From positions 31,926,674 to 31,990,673 of the forward strand of contig NC_041814.1 in NCBI RefSeq assembly GCF_900964775.1: DNA of 64,000 bases, in the 5' to 3' direction. Each line of letters starts with the position of its first letter. The first letter of the stretch is position 1. Both the position numbers and the translations under genes were made by a program. This DNA comes from Scleropages formosus. Taxonomy: Eukaryota > Chordata > Actinopteri > Osteoglossiformes > Osteoglossidae. Under the pieces are notes generated by a model. That model saw only the letters and a program-made list of their open reading frames with translations. It had not been told where the DNA came from and did not search any database. Below, piece by piece: positions 22,701 to 34,419 of this stretch.

Positions 22701-24644
22701 TGAAGAACTCTTGGAAAGACTTACACAAGATATTGGGAAGCTAAGAAGAACAGGCAGTCAACTGGAAGAGCTTTTGAACACAAAGGATCACATCTGTTTC
22801 CTCAAGGTCAAATTGCATTTGCGGCAAATTGTCACTTAATATCTGGAGTTGTAACATTTTACATACTAAATATTGCACAAACCATCGACTGACTTGAATG
22901 TATTTTTACCAGTGTACCATGCCTTTTTACCAGGGATACCAGTATGTATACTTTCCTCCCGGACCTGAGGATTTGCCCAGCATCACTCTGAGCCCCCACT
23001 TCTCCTTTGGGGATGCTATGAAATTTGTCTCCGAATTGAAAAAGCAACTGGAGGACATTTCTGAAGAGAAACTGGGTCAGACCGCTGTAAAAGGTTTGTG
23101 AATACATAAACATATAGTAATACATATATATCATACTGTATATAGTGTGTAATTTCCATGTAATTTAGCTCAGTCCAATGGATGAGCCTTTCCCATGTCC
23201 ATCCTTTTCACCAACTGTCCAACTGTCTATTGATACACACCAGGGTCAGCGGGGTTTGGAGCCTGACACAATCCTGCTGTGATGTGTACTATGTTCTGTG
23301 GGGTGTGTGGAGTGTGTTAAATCTTGCAGGTGTTACACAGGAATTATGTAGAAGACCAGGTCATGGTTTGAAGTGTGCTGGAACAATCAGAGCGCCAGTT
23401 ACCTTTATATTTACCACCACAAGTGTACTGTACACTGGGACAAACAGTGGCCTTGGATGAACTGAGCGTACTGTGTGTAACCTGCTGTTGACGAAATGTT
23501 CTTTGTTCATGTGTCACACCTGATCTCTGGATTCACCTCCGTGTGTTTCTTTGCAGTGAAAGAAGTCCATATTGTACTTCCTCCAAATGACACCCTTTGT
23601 GAGTCTCAGAAAGTTTCTACTCATCACTTGACCAGTTGTGTAAGAGCAGAAACAAAGCTGTAGCTGTAGGGCTCCCCTCACCACCTCCTCCTTTCCTTTG
23701 CCAGCGAATGAGGGGACTGTCCTGCGGGTTCCAGAGCCCGGGTCCAGAGCCGACTTTCAGCAGTGTGAGTCCTTTCATATCCGTGAGCACATTCGTACTC
23801 CAACATAGTGTATTTTCCAAGCATGCAGTTTTCCCATTTCATCCAGAGACATGTTCTCAGTGTTTAGTAACCCACTGTAGGAACTTTCGAGTGCAGCACT
23901 ATCACACACACACACTCCTATGCACAGAAAGAAATTCCATTCCAACTATTGAACTAATGAAACTACTGAACTTTGAAAAACTGAAAAGCTTCATATGCCA
24001 TGTAACCTTTACATGCCTCTACTGGAAGTCTAAGTGTTCGATCAAACCGTCGCTCATAACATAATGACTGGAGCTCATTTTCACCTCCACTAGATGCCTG
24101 CGAACTCACGCTGGACCCCAACACCGTGTACAAAGACATCTTTCTGTTTGAGGGGAACAGGAAGGTGGAATGGGCACTGAGAGCCCAGTCACACCCTGAA
24201 CACCCAGAGAGATTTGACTACTGGGGTCAAGTACTGTGTTTGGAGGGTCTGTCTGGGCGCTGGTACTGGGAGGTTGAGTGGGGGGGGAAGGACGGAGTTC
24301 ATGTAGCAGTGGCTTATAAAACGATGAACAGGAAAGGAAGAGGGAAAGACAGTCGCCTTGGATATAATGACAAGTCCTGGAGTTTGTGCTGTTCCCCCTC
24401 CAGTTACAGTTTCTACCACAATAATAGGAGAACCGCAGTGTTTGGTCCTCACTCCTCCACCATAGGAGTGTACCTGGACCACAGGGCAGGAACTCTGTGC
24501 TTCTACAGCATCTCTGAGGACACCATGACCCTCCTCCACAGGGTCCAGACCACCTTCACTGAGCCCCTCTATCCTGCGTTTAGGTTAGTGTGGAATGTGC
24601 TTGGGCCAAACACTAAGGTATGTCTATGCCCCATTGAAAATTAA
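19753..24644 (+). CDS. finTRIM (ftr family) E3 ubiquitin ligase, copy A, intact
   Basis: Predicted cytoplasmic E3 ubiquitin ligase of the fish-expanded finTRIM family, which is linked to antiviral responses. Exons: 19753-20349 RING and B-boxes; 22367-22462 and 22573-22806 coiled coil; 22934-23093; 23557-23598; 23705-23764; 24094-24644 PRY/SPRY. All splice sites are GT/AG and phases match (0,0,0,1,1,1), giving 579 residues. RING C3HC4 ligands are C15, C18, C30, H32, C35, C38, C54, C57. B-box 1 starts [17 protein letters not shown]-box 2 has [12 protein letters not shown] and CTVDEHRDH. The SPRY has [45 protein letters not shown] and [10 protein letters not shown]. The start is chosen because MAQAED sits 14 residues before the first RING cysteine, as in the sister copies. 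It is the most divergent RING exon of the array. Confidence 0.92.
20465..20640 (+). repeat. SINE family 2 fragment
   Basis: Decayed copy in intron 1 of finTRIM A: CCACCTTTGGGCTCGG, then GGCTGTAATACCGTCAGGCA and CCCTGCTGTATAAAAGAGTA match the body of the family. Confidence 0.5.
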
Positions 24645-24988
24645 CAGGTTTTCACCTGTTCAGAACAGCATGGCCCATCATGTCTTTGAGCTTCCATAAC
24701 ATTAGTCCTTGAGTCCTCAATGGCCTCTCTTCATTGGCTATGAATGAGGCCCACATTGCCTTCAAAATGCTGACAAGAGGCCTTCAGCATTTGTTAAAGT
24801 ACTATAGGAATATTACACCACACACCTACAGCCAAGTGACACTGTAGGAGACAAATGAGCGGAACAAGTGTGTACCTGAGAGTGTGTGTGTGTCACACAG
24901 TAGGTCTGTCCCAGTTAGGGGGAAGCAGGAAAATCACTCATCTGTTCCACACAGTTCAGCTCACTTACCAGGTGGGTATATATTCATG

Positions 24989-25200
24989 GGGGGTGCGGTG
25001 GCGCAGTGGGTTGGACCACAGTCCTGCTCTCCGGTGGGTCTGGGGTTCGAGTCCCGCTTGGGGTGCCTTGCGACGGACTGGCGTCCCGTCCTGGGTGTGT
25101 CCCCTTCCTCCTCCGGCCTTACGCCCTGTGTTACTGGGTAGGCTCTGGTTCCCCGTGACCCCGTATGGGACAAGCGGTTCTGAAAATGTGTGTGTATATA
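24989..25200 (+). repeat. SINE family 1
   Basis: Complete copy with A box GGCGCAGTGG, B box GGTTCGAGTCC and a TG tail. Flanked by TATATATTCAT on both sides (target-site duplication). Confidence 0.9.
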
Positions 25201-25209
25201 TTCATACCG

Positions 25210-26440
25210 CATAGAAACAACACGCATGTGAATTCGGCTCCTCCCCTTATGTGTGCTATGCATAATATGTAGTGTTTCTATTTTACTGTTGTATCACTTA
25301 CCAAATCACATCATTTACTTTTAGGTCTAGCAGAAGCCCAAAGTAAATTTTTAAGTGGCCTTAAATGTTGCGTCTTCCAGTGATGCTCATGCTGACTAGG
25401 ACAAAAATGTAATTGCTGGAAAGTTTGTAAGGAACTGATTATAATTAATTGTTGTGATTTGTGAGAATGGTTAACTGAAACATAAAGGAAAGTGATATTC
25501 ATACTTAAATCTATAGAAAACTCTTGCGATGTAAATGAACACATTGTGTAGGTCGATGGTGCTCTGATCCACATCACTGCGATACCCTCCTGTGTGTCAA
25601 CGGCTCCGTCCTTCCGAAAAGACTGAAGGGAGGTTGTTTAAAGTGTTTGTTCGCCTCTTCGGGAAGGATGCTCTAGATGTGTGCTCCGTGTGTAGCTCAT
25701 GGCACAGGTGAGGTGGGGTGGACTGTGGTAAATATTGTATGACGCTCCTTGCCTCACTCACATGGCGCTTTGCTGTGACTCACGGTGGATAAGAAAAGCC
25801 CCGGAGGTAGCACGTTGACCCCACACTAAGACATGAGCTGGAGACAGAGACATAGGAAGAGCAAAATGCCTCCACTGCTTATTGACAAAGACTGAAAAAT
25901 GTACCATATTGCTGAAAAAAAACTGAATTGCAGCAGCTTCTGTACCTGTCGCATGTCTTGCACTGTGGTAATAATGAACATGGTGTGTTGGGCTCATCAG
26001 AGATACCGCCAGCAGAAGGTATGAGGTGTTTGGTTGAAGATTCACTGTACTCTTTACCCACAAAGTGCAATTTTCTTGGATTTATTTGGGATGATTCACT
26101 GAAAGATTAATTTGTCTCGTAAATAAAAATCCTTATATTTTCTTTTGTTTCTTTTAAAACTACCCACTTTATGTAGGTGTGGCAGGGAATTCTATGAATT
26201 CGGTTCTTTCTTCATCACATGTTCTACACAACTGTGTGATTTAAATCTGCTGGTGTGTGAACTTCTTTACAGAGGTCACCTGAAACAATAAAAATTCTCT
26301 GAGTGATTTACAGCAGCTTTAGACTCTGAACTCTTTTTAATAAGATGCAATAAACCACATTCCTCTTGTATAAGACATGGAACAGAAAAAGAAAGAAATA
26401 GTGCTGACTTAGAGAAATGCAGGTTCTAGTGTGTCTGCAA
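25210..26440. other. Intergenic, no gene seen
   Basis: Between finTRIM A and B. I found no recognisable exon. Confidence 0.4.
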
Positions 26441-26453
26441 CATTTACTTTCAA

Positions 26454-26633
26454 TCACGTCATTTGGCTCATGTTTTTCTTCACTGTTTCAAAATTTATAA
26501 TCACATCACCAACGAGCAATGGGCTGGAATGTGTGTCCAGAAGTACTGCGGTAACTTCAGTGCCCTTGAAGAGTAACGACTCAATGTGCTCATGATCAGC
26601 TTTCTCTGTTCTCATGTAAAGTCCCTTGTTGAC
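26454..26633 (-). other. Unidentified exon-like open block
   Basis: On the minus strand an acceptor-like TTGGATTCCAG is followed by 59 open codons and a TGA at 26456-26454. The translation contains HIESLLFKGTEVTAVLLDTH and VGDVIINFETVKK and looks protein-like, but I do not recognise it. It could be the last exon of an unknown minus-strand gene or chance. I found no neighbouring exon. Confidence 0.25.
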
Positions 26634-26801
26634 CTGGAATCCAATAAAAAGAAGAGAAAATGACCAATTAAATGAGATGTTGGGCTGACTCAGTAGTCAC
26701 AGGGATATAATCCTCTTGTCAGTAAAAAAAAAAAAAAAAAGACTTAAAGGGTTTGTTTTATTTTGCTTTATTTTTCTGTGTTGTATTTATTGTATTTGTT
26801 T

Positions 26802-26899
26802 TCATGGATGTGTCACAAAAGTGTTTTTTAGGCCAGTGACAGATAATGTACCACTCAGACTGGACTGAAGAATAGAACACTTTTGTGACACATCCAGAA
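26802..26899. repeat. Fold-back repeat (perfect 20-bp inverted arms)
   Basis: GGATGTGTCACAAAAGTGTT at 26806-26825 is the exact reverse complement of 26876-26895, with a 50-base loop; the arms extend a few bases further with one bulge. Possibly a small fold-back transposon or a transcribed hairpin. Confidence 0.8.
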
Positions 26900-29548
26900 A
26901 AGCACTGAATCGTACTTGTTCTGTCACCCAGTAAACACATTTTATTTTTCTAATATTTAACTACCCTGCAGTGAGAGGGACACAAGATCATTTTTGCAAA
27001 AGGCCTCATTCTTTGAAACATTGAAAGTTTTCTGATACTGGTCCATAACTTTGCATCCTACTCGCCCTGCTCCGGTGGTCTCCTTATGAAGAAACAAGAC
27101 TTTTCTTTCATAGCCCCTTTAAGTCTTCTTCAGCCTGTCCCTCTAAACTGGCCTCAGTCCAACACTAAACTTCCTACAGAGGAACGAGGAAGTTTCTTCA
27201 ACACATGGCATCAAAAAAAACTAAACTCAGTAAGATGGCAGAAGCCAGTAGCTCAGAGGCTCAGGACCACTTCACCTGTCCAGTCTGCTTGGATCTACTG
27301 AAGGACCCAGTGACTATTCCCTGTGGACACAGTTACTGCAGGGACTGTATTGAAGACTATTGGGTCCAAGCAGACAATGCTGGAGTCTACAGATGTCCTC
27401 AGTGCAGACAGACCTTCACACCAAGACCTGTTCTGGGAAGAAACACCATGTTGGCTGAAGTGCTGGAGAAAGTGAAGAAGGCAGAAGTCCAAGCTGCTCC
27501 TCCTGATCGCTGCTACGCTGGACCTGGAGATGAGGAGTGTGATGTGTGTATCGGGAGAAAGAAGAAAGCTGTCAAGTCCTGTCTGGTGTGTCTCGCCTCG
27601 TACTGCGAGACTCACCTCCAGCCCCACTATGAGTCTCCAGCTTTTAAGAAGAACAAGTTGATAGATACTACAGGACAACTGCAGGACAAGATCTGTTCCC
27701 TCCGTGAGAAATGGCTGGAGGTCTACTGCCGCACAGATCAGCAGTGTATCTGTTACCAGTGTTTAATGGATGAACACAAAGGACATGACAGTCTCAGCTG
27801 CTGCAGGAAGTACTGAGAAACAGGTAAAAATGGGAACTTTTTACTGGAAGGTATTTTATACAAACCAGGAATGTAGCTGATCAACCAAAGTATGTAGGGT
27901 CCATTCGTAGGTGCAGGTTAGGTTAGTGGTCAAATCTGATTCCTTTAAACCCAGCAGACACAGGTTCAGTTGCCACTTCCTGCTGTAATACCCCTGCGCA
28001 AGGCAGTTACTGTCAGTGATGAGGACAGGAGACAGAAGGTAGGGTTTAGACCCAAGTGCGGGTGTGTTTATTTCCGTGCCGAAACACAGGAGCAAACAGA
28101 GAACGGAGGTCAGGAACAGGTGTGGTTGTTCCGAGGCGTGGATGTAGTTTTCAGGGGTGATGCAAACTCAGTAAATGGCTGAACAAGCAGAGGTTAGAAG
28201 CCAGCAGAATCAGGAACAATGAGCAGGGAATGTTGGGCTGACTCAGTAGTCACATGCCGAGCAGGTAGGAGATTTAAAATTCTGCAACCCTGTGTCGTGA
28301 TGGCACTACCTTTATGTCTGGCCATGTTCATTAGCAACAGGTGCAGCCGCTTGGTTTGCGGACGTGGGCAACAGTACCCCCATCCAACGGGCAGCTCCAG
28401 CCGCCTTCCTGGTCCGAGGTGGGTGCCCCTTGGGCCGGGGTGCCAGACAATCCAGATGGTCCCTGTGAAAAGTCCAGATTAGAGTCGGGTCCAGGATATC
28501 CTTCACCTGTACCCAAGAGCACTCCTCCGAGCTATACCCCTCCCAAGCCACCAAACGCTGCATGTGGCCACAATGGCGTTGGGAGTCTAGTTGCTCCCGA
28601 ATCGTATACGCCGAGGCTGCATCCACCTGCACCGGTGGGGGAGGCACCGAGACACGAGGAACGTGGAGATGAGACACTTTAAATGTCAGTGGCAGGTGTA
28701 AATGGTACGTGACTGAGTTGACCTGACGGACAACTTTGTAGGGGTTTAAGATAACGTGGGCTGAGCTTCTGGGACGGGAGTTGCAATTTCAGGTCTCTGG
28801 TGGACAACCAGACCCACTGACCAGAAGGGAAGGAGACAAGGTGACGGTGGCAATAAGTCTGCTATTTGTACCAGTGCACACTTCAGCGCAGACAAGCTGT
28901 CACCGCTCGCCACGTTTCTTCACTGTTCCGGTAGCAAGCATCAATGGCTGGAACGTTGGTGTGCTCTGGGCGCCAGAGGAATAGGGGAGGCCGATAACCT
29001 AGGACACATTGAAATGGGGAGAGTCCAGTAGAGGTGTGTGGGAGCGATTTATGGGCATATTCTGCCCAGGGTAGAACTGGTGGCCCAGGTGTCCTGCCAC
29101 TGAAGAGTTATGCGCCAGCTGAAGGAGAGAGGGTAGGAGACTGACAGAAGCGTAGTCCTTACCTGCCGGTTTGTTCGCTGACTTGGGATCCCCTTCTTGG
29201 GCTGCCCGGAGGTCCTGTTGAAATTGCCATCTGATCGGGGCCACCACCAACCGTTCAGGTAAGATGGGTTTGGGTAATCTCGAGCCCAGATCTTTTTCAT
29301 AGACTTGTGACAAGGCATTTGCCTTGGTCTTCTTCATTCGTACCAGTGCGAAAGGTATGACCATATACTCGTAGTGACCAAGGGGAAGTGCTAAATGCGG
29401 TTTACCACTCATTGCCTTCCTGGATCTGGATAAGGTTGTATGAGCTGCACAGGTCCAGGTTAGTGAGTACCCGAGTTCCGTAGACCTCTTCCAGTGCAGT
29501 GGTGATGAGAGGCAGGGGATGCAGGTATTTCACGGTGACTGCATTTCT

Positions 29549-29759
29549 ACCGGGGGCGCGGTGGTGCAGTGAGTTGGACTGGGTCCTGCTCTCTAGTGGG
29601 TCTGGGGTTCGAGTCCCGCTTGGGGTGCCTTGCGGCGGACTGGCGTCCTGCCCTGGGTGTGTCCCCTCCCCCTCCGGCCTTACGCCCTGTGTTACCAAGT
29701 AGGCTCCGGTCTCCCGCGACCCCCATATGGGACAAGCGGTTCCGAAAGTGTGTGTGTGT
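29549..29759 (+). repeat. SINE family 1, inside the Gypsy element
   Basis: Complete copy with B box GGTTCGAGTCC and a TG tail. TTTCTACC on both sides is the target-site duplication. Confidence 0.9.
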
Positions 29760-29906
29760 TTCTACCACGATAGTTGATACAGGGACGCAGCCTTCCATCT
29801 TTTGTCGCAATAAAAAAGAACCCTCAGGCTGCTGTGGAAGTGGACAGCCGAATGATCCTGGAGGCCAAGGCCTCGATTACGTACTTCTGCAACGTCCATT
29901 GCTTGG

Positions 29907-29909
<3 letters not shown>

Positions 29910-29945
<36 letters not shown>

Positions 29946-30143
29946 TTTCAGAACCGCTTGTCCCATACGGGGTGGCGGGGAACCGGAGCCTACCCGGTGA
30001 CACAGGGCGTAAGGCCGGAGGGGGAGGGGACATACCCAGGACGGGACGCCAGTCCATCGCAAGGCACCCCAAGCGGGACTCGAACCCCAGACCCACCGGA
30101 AAGCAGGACTGTGGTCCAACCCACTGCGCCACTGCACCCCCGG
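29910..30143 (-). repeat. SINE family 1 with (CA)n, inside the Gypsy element
   Basis: Reverse copy. The (CA)n run at 29910-29943 is its TG tail. TTGCTTGGGTAACA flanks it at 29899-29912 and 30144-30157, a 14-base target-site duplication that overlaps the start of the CA run. Confidence 0.92.
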
Positions 30144-31689
30144 TTGCTTGGGTAACAATAACGGATATATTCTATCCTAAGGGGGAGAGGCAAACGGGAA
30201 CAGATCAATCGCACAATCCCAAGGCCTGTCCAGGGGTAGCATGGCTGCTTTGCTCTTAAAGACCTCAGTGAGGTCCTGAAATTCCGCAGGGATACCGAAA
30301 AACTGAACAGTGTCAGGACTCTCTACGGACGTGGCCCGGCAGGGAAGGGCTAAGCAGGTGTTTGGGCATTGCGGTCCCCACGCCACTAACTCACCAGTGC
30401 TCCATGAGAAAACCGGGGCGTGTTTTGCTAGCCACATGAACCCCAGTATTAACGACGTGTCAGGAGACCTGATCAGAAAAAATGTGAGGTACTCCATATG
30501 GCATACCCGTACTCATACTCACAATGACACGGTCTGTCTCTTCACCATTCCAAAGCCCAATGGCTGCCCGTCCAGTGATCCACAGAGTGACATCGCACTC
30601 TCACAACGGGATGCCCTGCCGTTGGGCAAAAGTCCCATCCATAAAACAGCTGGCTCCCCCTGATTTTATCAAAGCGCACACCTGTACCCAGGTGGGCCCC
30701 CAGGACACCTCTATCGGCACCGTCAGATGTGTATCGGAGTGGTATAGGGCACTCACCTCTGCTCTCTTGTGGGAGTTCCTGGAGGGCAGTCTGGCAGAGC
30801 AGTCCGTTCTGAAGTGCCTGGACCCTCCGCAGTACAGGCACAGGTGGCCCCGGAGCCCTCACTGCCTTTCTTCAGGAGTCAGGCATCCTTTTCCCAGTTG
30901 CATTGGATCTGGGGCCTCCAGGTTAGCAGGGGTTTCCAAGGGGGGGTAGCCAGAGGCGCAACAGTCAGTCCCGCGCGAGGTTGTCAGTGACAACCGCAGT
31001 TTCTATGAAGCGATCTAAAGCCCTGCCGGATCGTCATCGGGCGGTTGCTGGTGGTACGAGCCGAGAGTGGGTGGTCAAACACTGCCCGGAATTACTTCTG
31101 GAAATGCTCAAACATGATGGACTCGTGTTTGTGCCAAATAGGCATTGCCTAGTCCAGCACAGGTCCAGTTAACAAAGATATAACATATGTTATTCGGCTG
31201 GCGTCAGACTGATATCTGTGAGGCTGGCTAGCGAACACTAGTACATATTGGAGGAGGAATCCCCGGCATTTATCAGGCAAGCCATCATATCTTTTAGGTG
31301 CGGCCAGCCGGGGGTCTGTTGTCGGCACAATCGGGGCAGCTTCTGATGACGCAGGGAGCGCTGCGGAGGCAGCGACTGGGGCTTCCACTGCAGCCAGCAC
31401 TGCCTTGGCGCTTGCACCAGACCCTACTGGGTTTCCACGATCTGCCACAGGGTCTGATTTTGGAAGCCAAGCAGGACCCCATGCGCAGACACCACCTTTT
31501 GCAGGTGCTTCTACTCAGCTGGGTCCATGAAAACAGCGGAATCTTCTGTCAGCGACAGTTACCCTAAGTAACACCAGTAAAAATTACCCTGCTCTATAAA
31601 TAAATAAATTACTACAAGCAAGGCAACATTGTCTATTACTGCGAAGGAAAATGTCAGTTTTCTCCTTCGGTAAATGTAATACACTCATT

Positions 31690-31755
31690 GTGTTTTACTC
31701 TCAGATGTACATTGCTGTGGAGAAAAGCATCTGGTAAATGAATAAATGTTACAGT
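31690..31755 (+). repeat. LINE-type 3' tail fragment
   Basis: GATGTACATTGCTGTGGAGA then AAAGCATCTGGTAAATGAAT is the tail shared by the LINE and SINE family 2 copies in this window. Confidence 0.65.
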
Positions 31756-34099
31756 TCACTGGTTTAGAGAGGTTTGGATTGCTTCCCAACACTCCCTGCT
31801 TCCAGAAGAAGTCTAACATGAAATAGCCTGGCACAGTACCCAATGTGCCCAAAACAAACTGGACTGGAGTTGGTACATCCAATGAATTTCTTGTGGTTGA
31901 TGAGAGGTACTCGAGCATTGAGTCCACCCGGAAATGTGTGGACATCTGCCTGCAGGAAGCTGTAAGGTGCCAGAAGCCCCAGGCAAATAGAAGGCATCAC
32001 AAGGTCTCTTATGAACTAGGGCACATTGTGTGGCTGTCCACTGTGGACATTAACTTGTATTTGCAGTCTAAGAGGTTGGATTCCAAATATATTGAGTGTT
32101 TCATGATCTTAAAAAGATGAATCCTAACAAATATCAAATGCAGCTGCCCTCTCGTTCCCAAATGTGTCCCATATTTCATGTGTTCATGCATGAACATACC
32201 GAACATCAGTTATACAAGGCTAGTCTGTTGTTTCTCCTCCTTCACCTATCAATGTCAATGGCTCCCTGGCACTCTCCTTCAAGTTTCTCCTGGACTCAAA
32301 ATTCTGAGATGGCAGGATGTACTACCTGGTAGACTGGGAAGGGTATGGCCTAGGGGAACAACCTATGCGCTAATGAAGAGTAGTTAATTTTGTCTGTTTC
32401 GTCTTATGTAATAATTTTAAAAAACACTGAGATTTTCTTTTTCTTCTAAAGGAGAAGAGCGTGTTAATGGAGAGGGAATTCCAGCAGCGAATCCAGGAGA
32501 GGAAGAAGGTTCTGCCTGAGCTGAGACAGGCCGTGGACTCTCTCACAGTGAGTACAGAGCAGAGGAGAAGAGCCATTCGAGGGCTCAGTCAGGACTCTCC
32601 TCCGGTCCCACAGTGAGGAGACCAGAGTCCAAGTGTCTCTCTGTGTGTCTCCAACAGCACTCTGCACGGGCAGCGCTGGAGGACACCGAGAGCATCTTCA
32701 GCGAGATGATCCACTCCATCGAGAGAAGACGCTCGGAGGTGAGAGACCTGATCAGAGCTCAGGAGAAGTCAGAAGGGAGTCGGGCTGAAGGTCTCCTGGA
32801 GCGCCTGGAACAGGAGATTGATGAGCTGAAGAGGAGAGACGATGAACTGGAACAGCTTTCTCATACTGAAGATCACATCTATTTTCTTCAGGTAAGACCT
32901 CTTGATTTCTTACCAAACAACATATTACATAATGTCTTTGGTTTGAAATTTCTATTTCATTTGATATTGCTTTGAAAGGTTTCACTCAAATTTTTGTTAC
33001 GGATGATTTATTCACTGTAGAATTTTCGGTCTCTGTGATCTTCCTGCATCTGGAGAATTACACAACATCACTGTAAATCCACACTTCTCTTTTGCGTATG
33101 TCAGTAAAGTTGCATATGAACTGAAGGAGCAACTTGGCAATGCTGCCAGTGAAAAAATTGAAATGGTCTCTCAAACAGGTTGGTATTGAAACACATTTTG
33201 AAGGGTCTAATCTGTATGTAATGTAAAAAAAAAAAAAAAACACAGTTACTGTGACCAGTTTTCAACAGGGAACCATTTTTCACTGTTACATGTCTCTCTC
33301 TACACAGTGAAACAAGTCTGTATTCTTCACATAGAAACATCCAGTGAGTGTGAATCGGTCTCTGCTGATACAACGTACATCCAGTGCATGTGAGTCTGTC
33401 TCCGCTGAATGACGACCAGCTCCATTAAAACAAATACTATGAAATGTAAAGTGTACATTTAATAAAGGACTGCAGGTGATGAGGGGTCATTGGAGGGGTC
33501 AGTTATACTTTCATTTTCATTACTGTTGTAAAGAAAGACTTCATGGTGAAGTGTGCAGTGAACCCCTCACTGCACTTGTATTGCTGATGGTACATGGTAC
33601 TTCTGGTGAAGAGACGTGATCTTGAAATGGGACAATAAAGAACGTGATGATGACAAGGAACGTGACCAGCACTGACACAGAAACTGGGACGAGGACTTAG
33701 ACGTGAACTCGGGAACATGCTTCTCTCGTGTGGGCAGCTCTTTTTGAAGATATTGTGGCTCTTTTGAAGATTTCAATTTCGAGATCCAACGAGTAGCTCG
33801 TCTTTCTGTGGTTTTAAGGAGGTCTTGAATAGAGTGACGCAGGCATGGTGCGTGGAGGTCATTCTGCTGCCATGCTGGGCTCATTCCTGATTGGTGTGAC
33901 TCTTGTGATAAGCACATACGTACTTGTGCTGCAATAATCATTATTATTAACGTATTAGTGTCCTGTGCCTGTCACCGGTAGACTTTAAACACTGGACTTT
34001 GCACGGTAGTGGAGGTATTATGAAGAAGCCCTAACGAGGACAATTCAAAAAGGTTCAACCAGTTCAGAAGTATCTCTCTGCTTGGTACTGAGGATAAGT

Positions 34100-34300
34100 T
34101 ATTGTGTTACTCACACACTATAAGTGATTTTAGAGTCAACAACCCCGCTGAACAGGACTGTGGGAAGAAAACAAGAGCACCCAGAGGAACTTCTCTTGAG
34201 GAAACCTACACAGACACGGGGAGAACATGCAAACAGACTGAGCAAGGACCACGTCCTCTTGCACCACTCAGGTGCTCTGAGACCACCTCTATTCTTAGCA
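34100..34300 (+). repeat. Dispersed repeat (family 3) fragment
   Basis: GGACTGTGGGAAGAAAACAA, then ACACGGGGAGAACATGCAAA, matches the core at 13495-13540. It lies in intron 5 of finTRIM B. Confidence 0.6.
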
Positions 34301-34419
34301 GTAGAGGGTATAAAACCGATTTTCCACTGCGTTCCTTCACACAAATGTTCAGTTTCTAGCCCACGCGTGTCGCCCACAACCTGTTATCTGCATTCTTTGC
34401 CCAGAATGAAATCCTACAT

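Larger units (their letters stand above)
28011..31557 (-). mobile_element. Ty3/Gypsy chromodomain-type LTR element (fossil) in finTRIM B intron 1
   Basis: Left LTR at 28011-28373 (TGTCAG at its left end), followed by a reversed purine tract GTACCCCC. Reading leftwards, the order is gag (about 31530-30770; KRYDGLPDKCRGFLLQY), protease region (30500-30180), reverse transcriptase (about 29750-29320), integrase (about 29300-28700) and chromodomain (LVAWEGYSSEECSWV, 28560-28510). The upstream LTR is reduced to a remnant. The same five bases, GTTAC, lie immediately outside both ends (28006-28010 and 31558-31562), marking the insertion site. Two family 1 SINEs are inserted in it. It is broken in many places and old enough to have collected SINEs. 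Confidence 0.88.

Noticed and set aside
28341-28682. 113-codon plus-strand proline-rich open frame
   Set aside because: It is antisense to the chromodomain end of the Gypsy element.
29402-30259. Several open frames rich in GTRTPDP / SNPRPT text
   Set aside because: They are translations of family 1 SINE copies, as are similar frames at 24884-25263, 53558-53861, 58832-59152 and 62719-63001.
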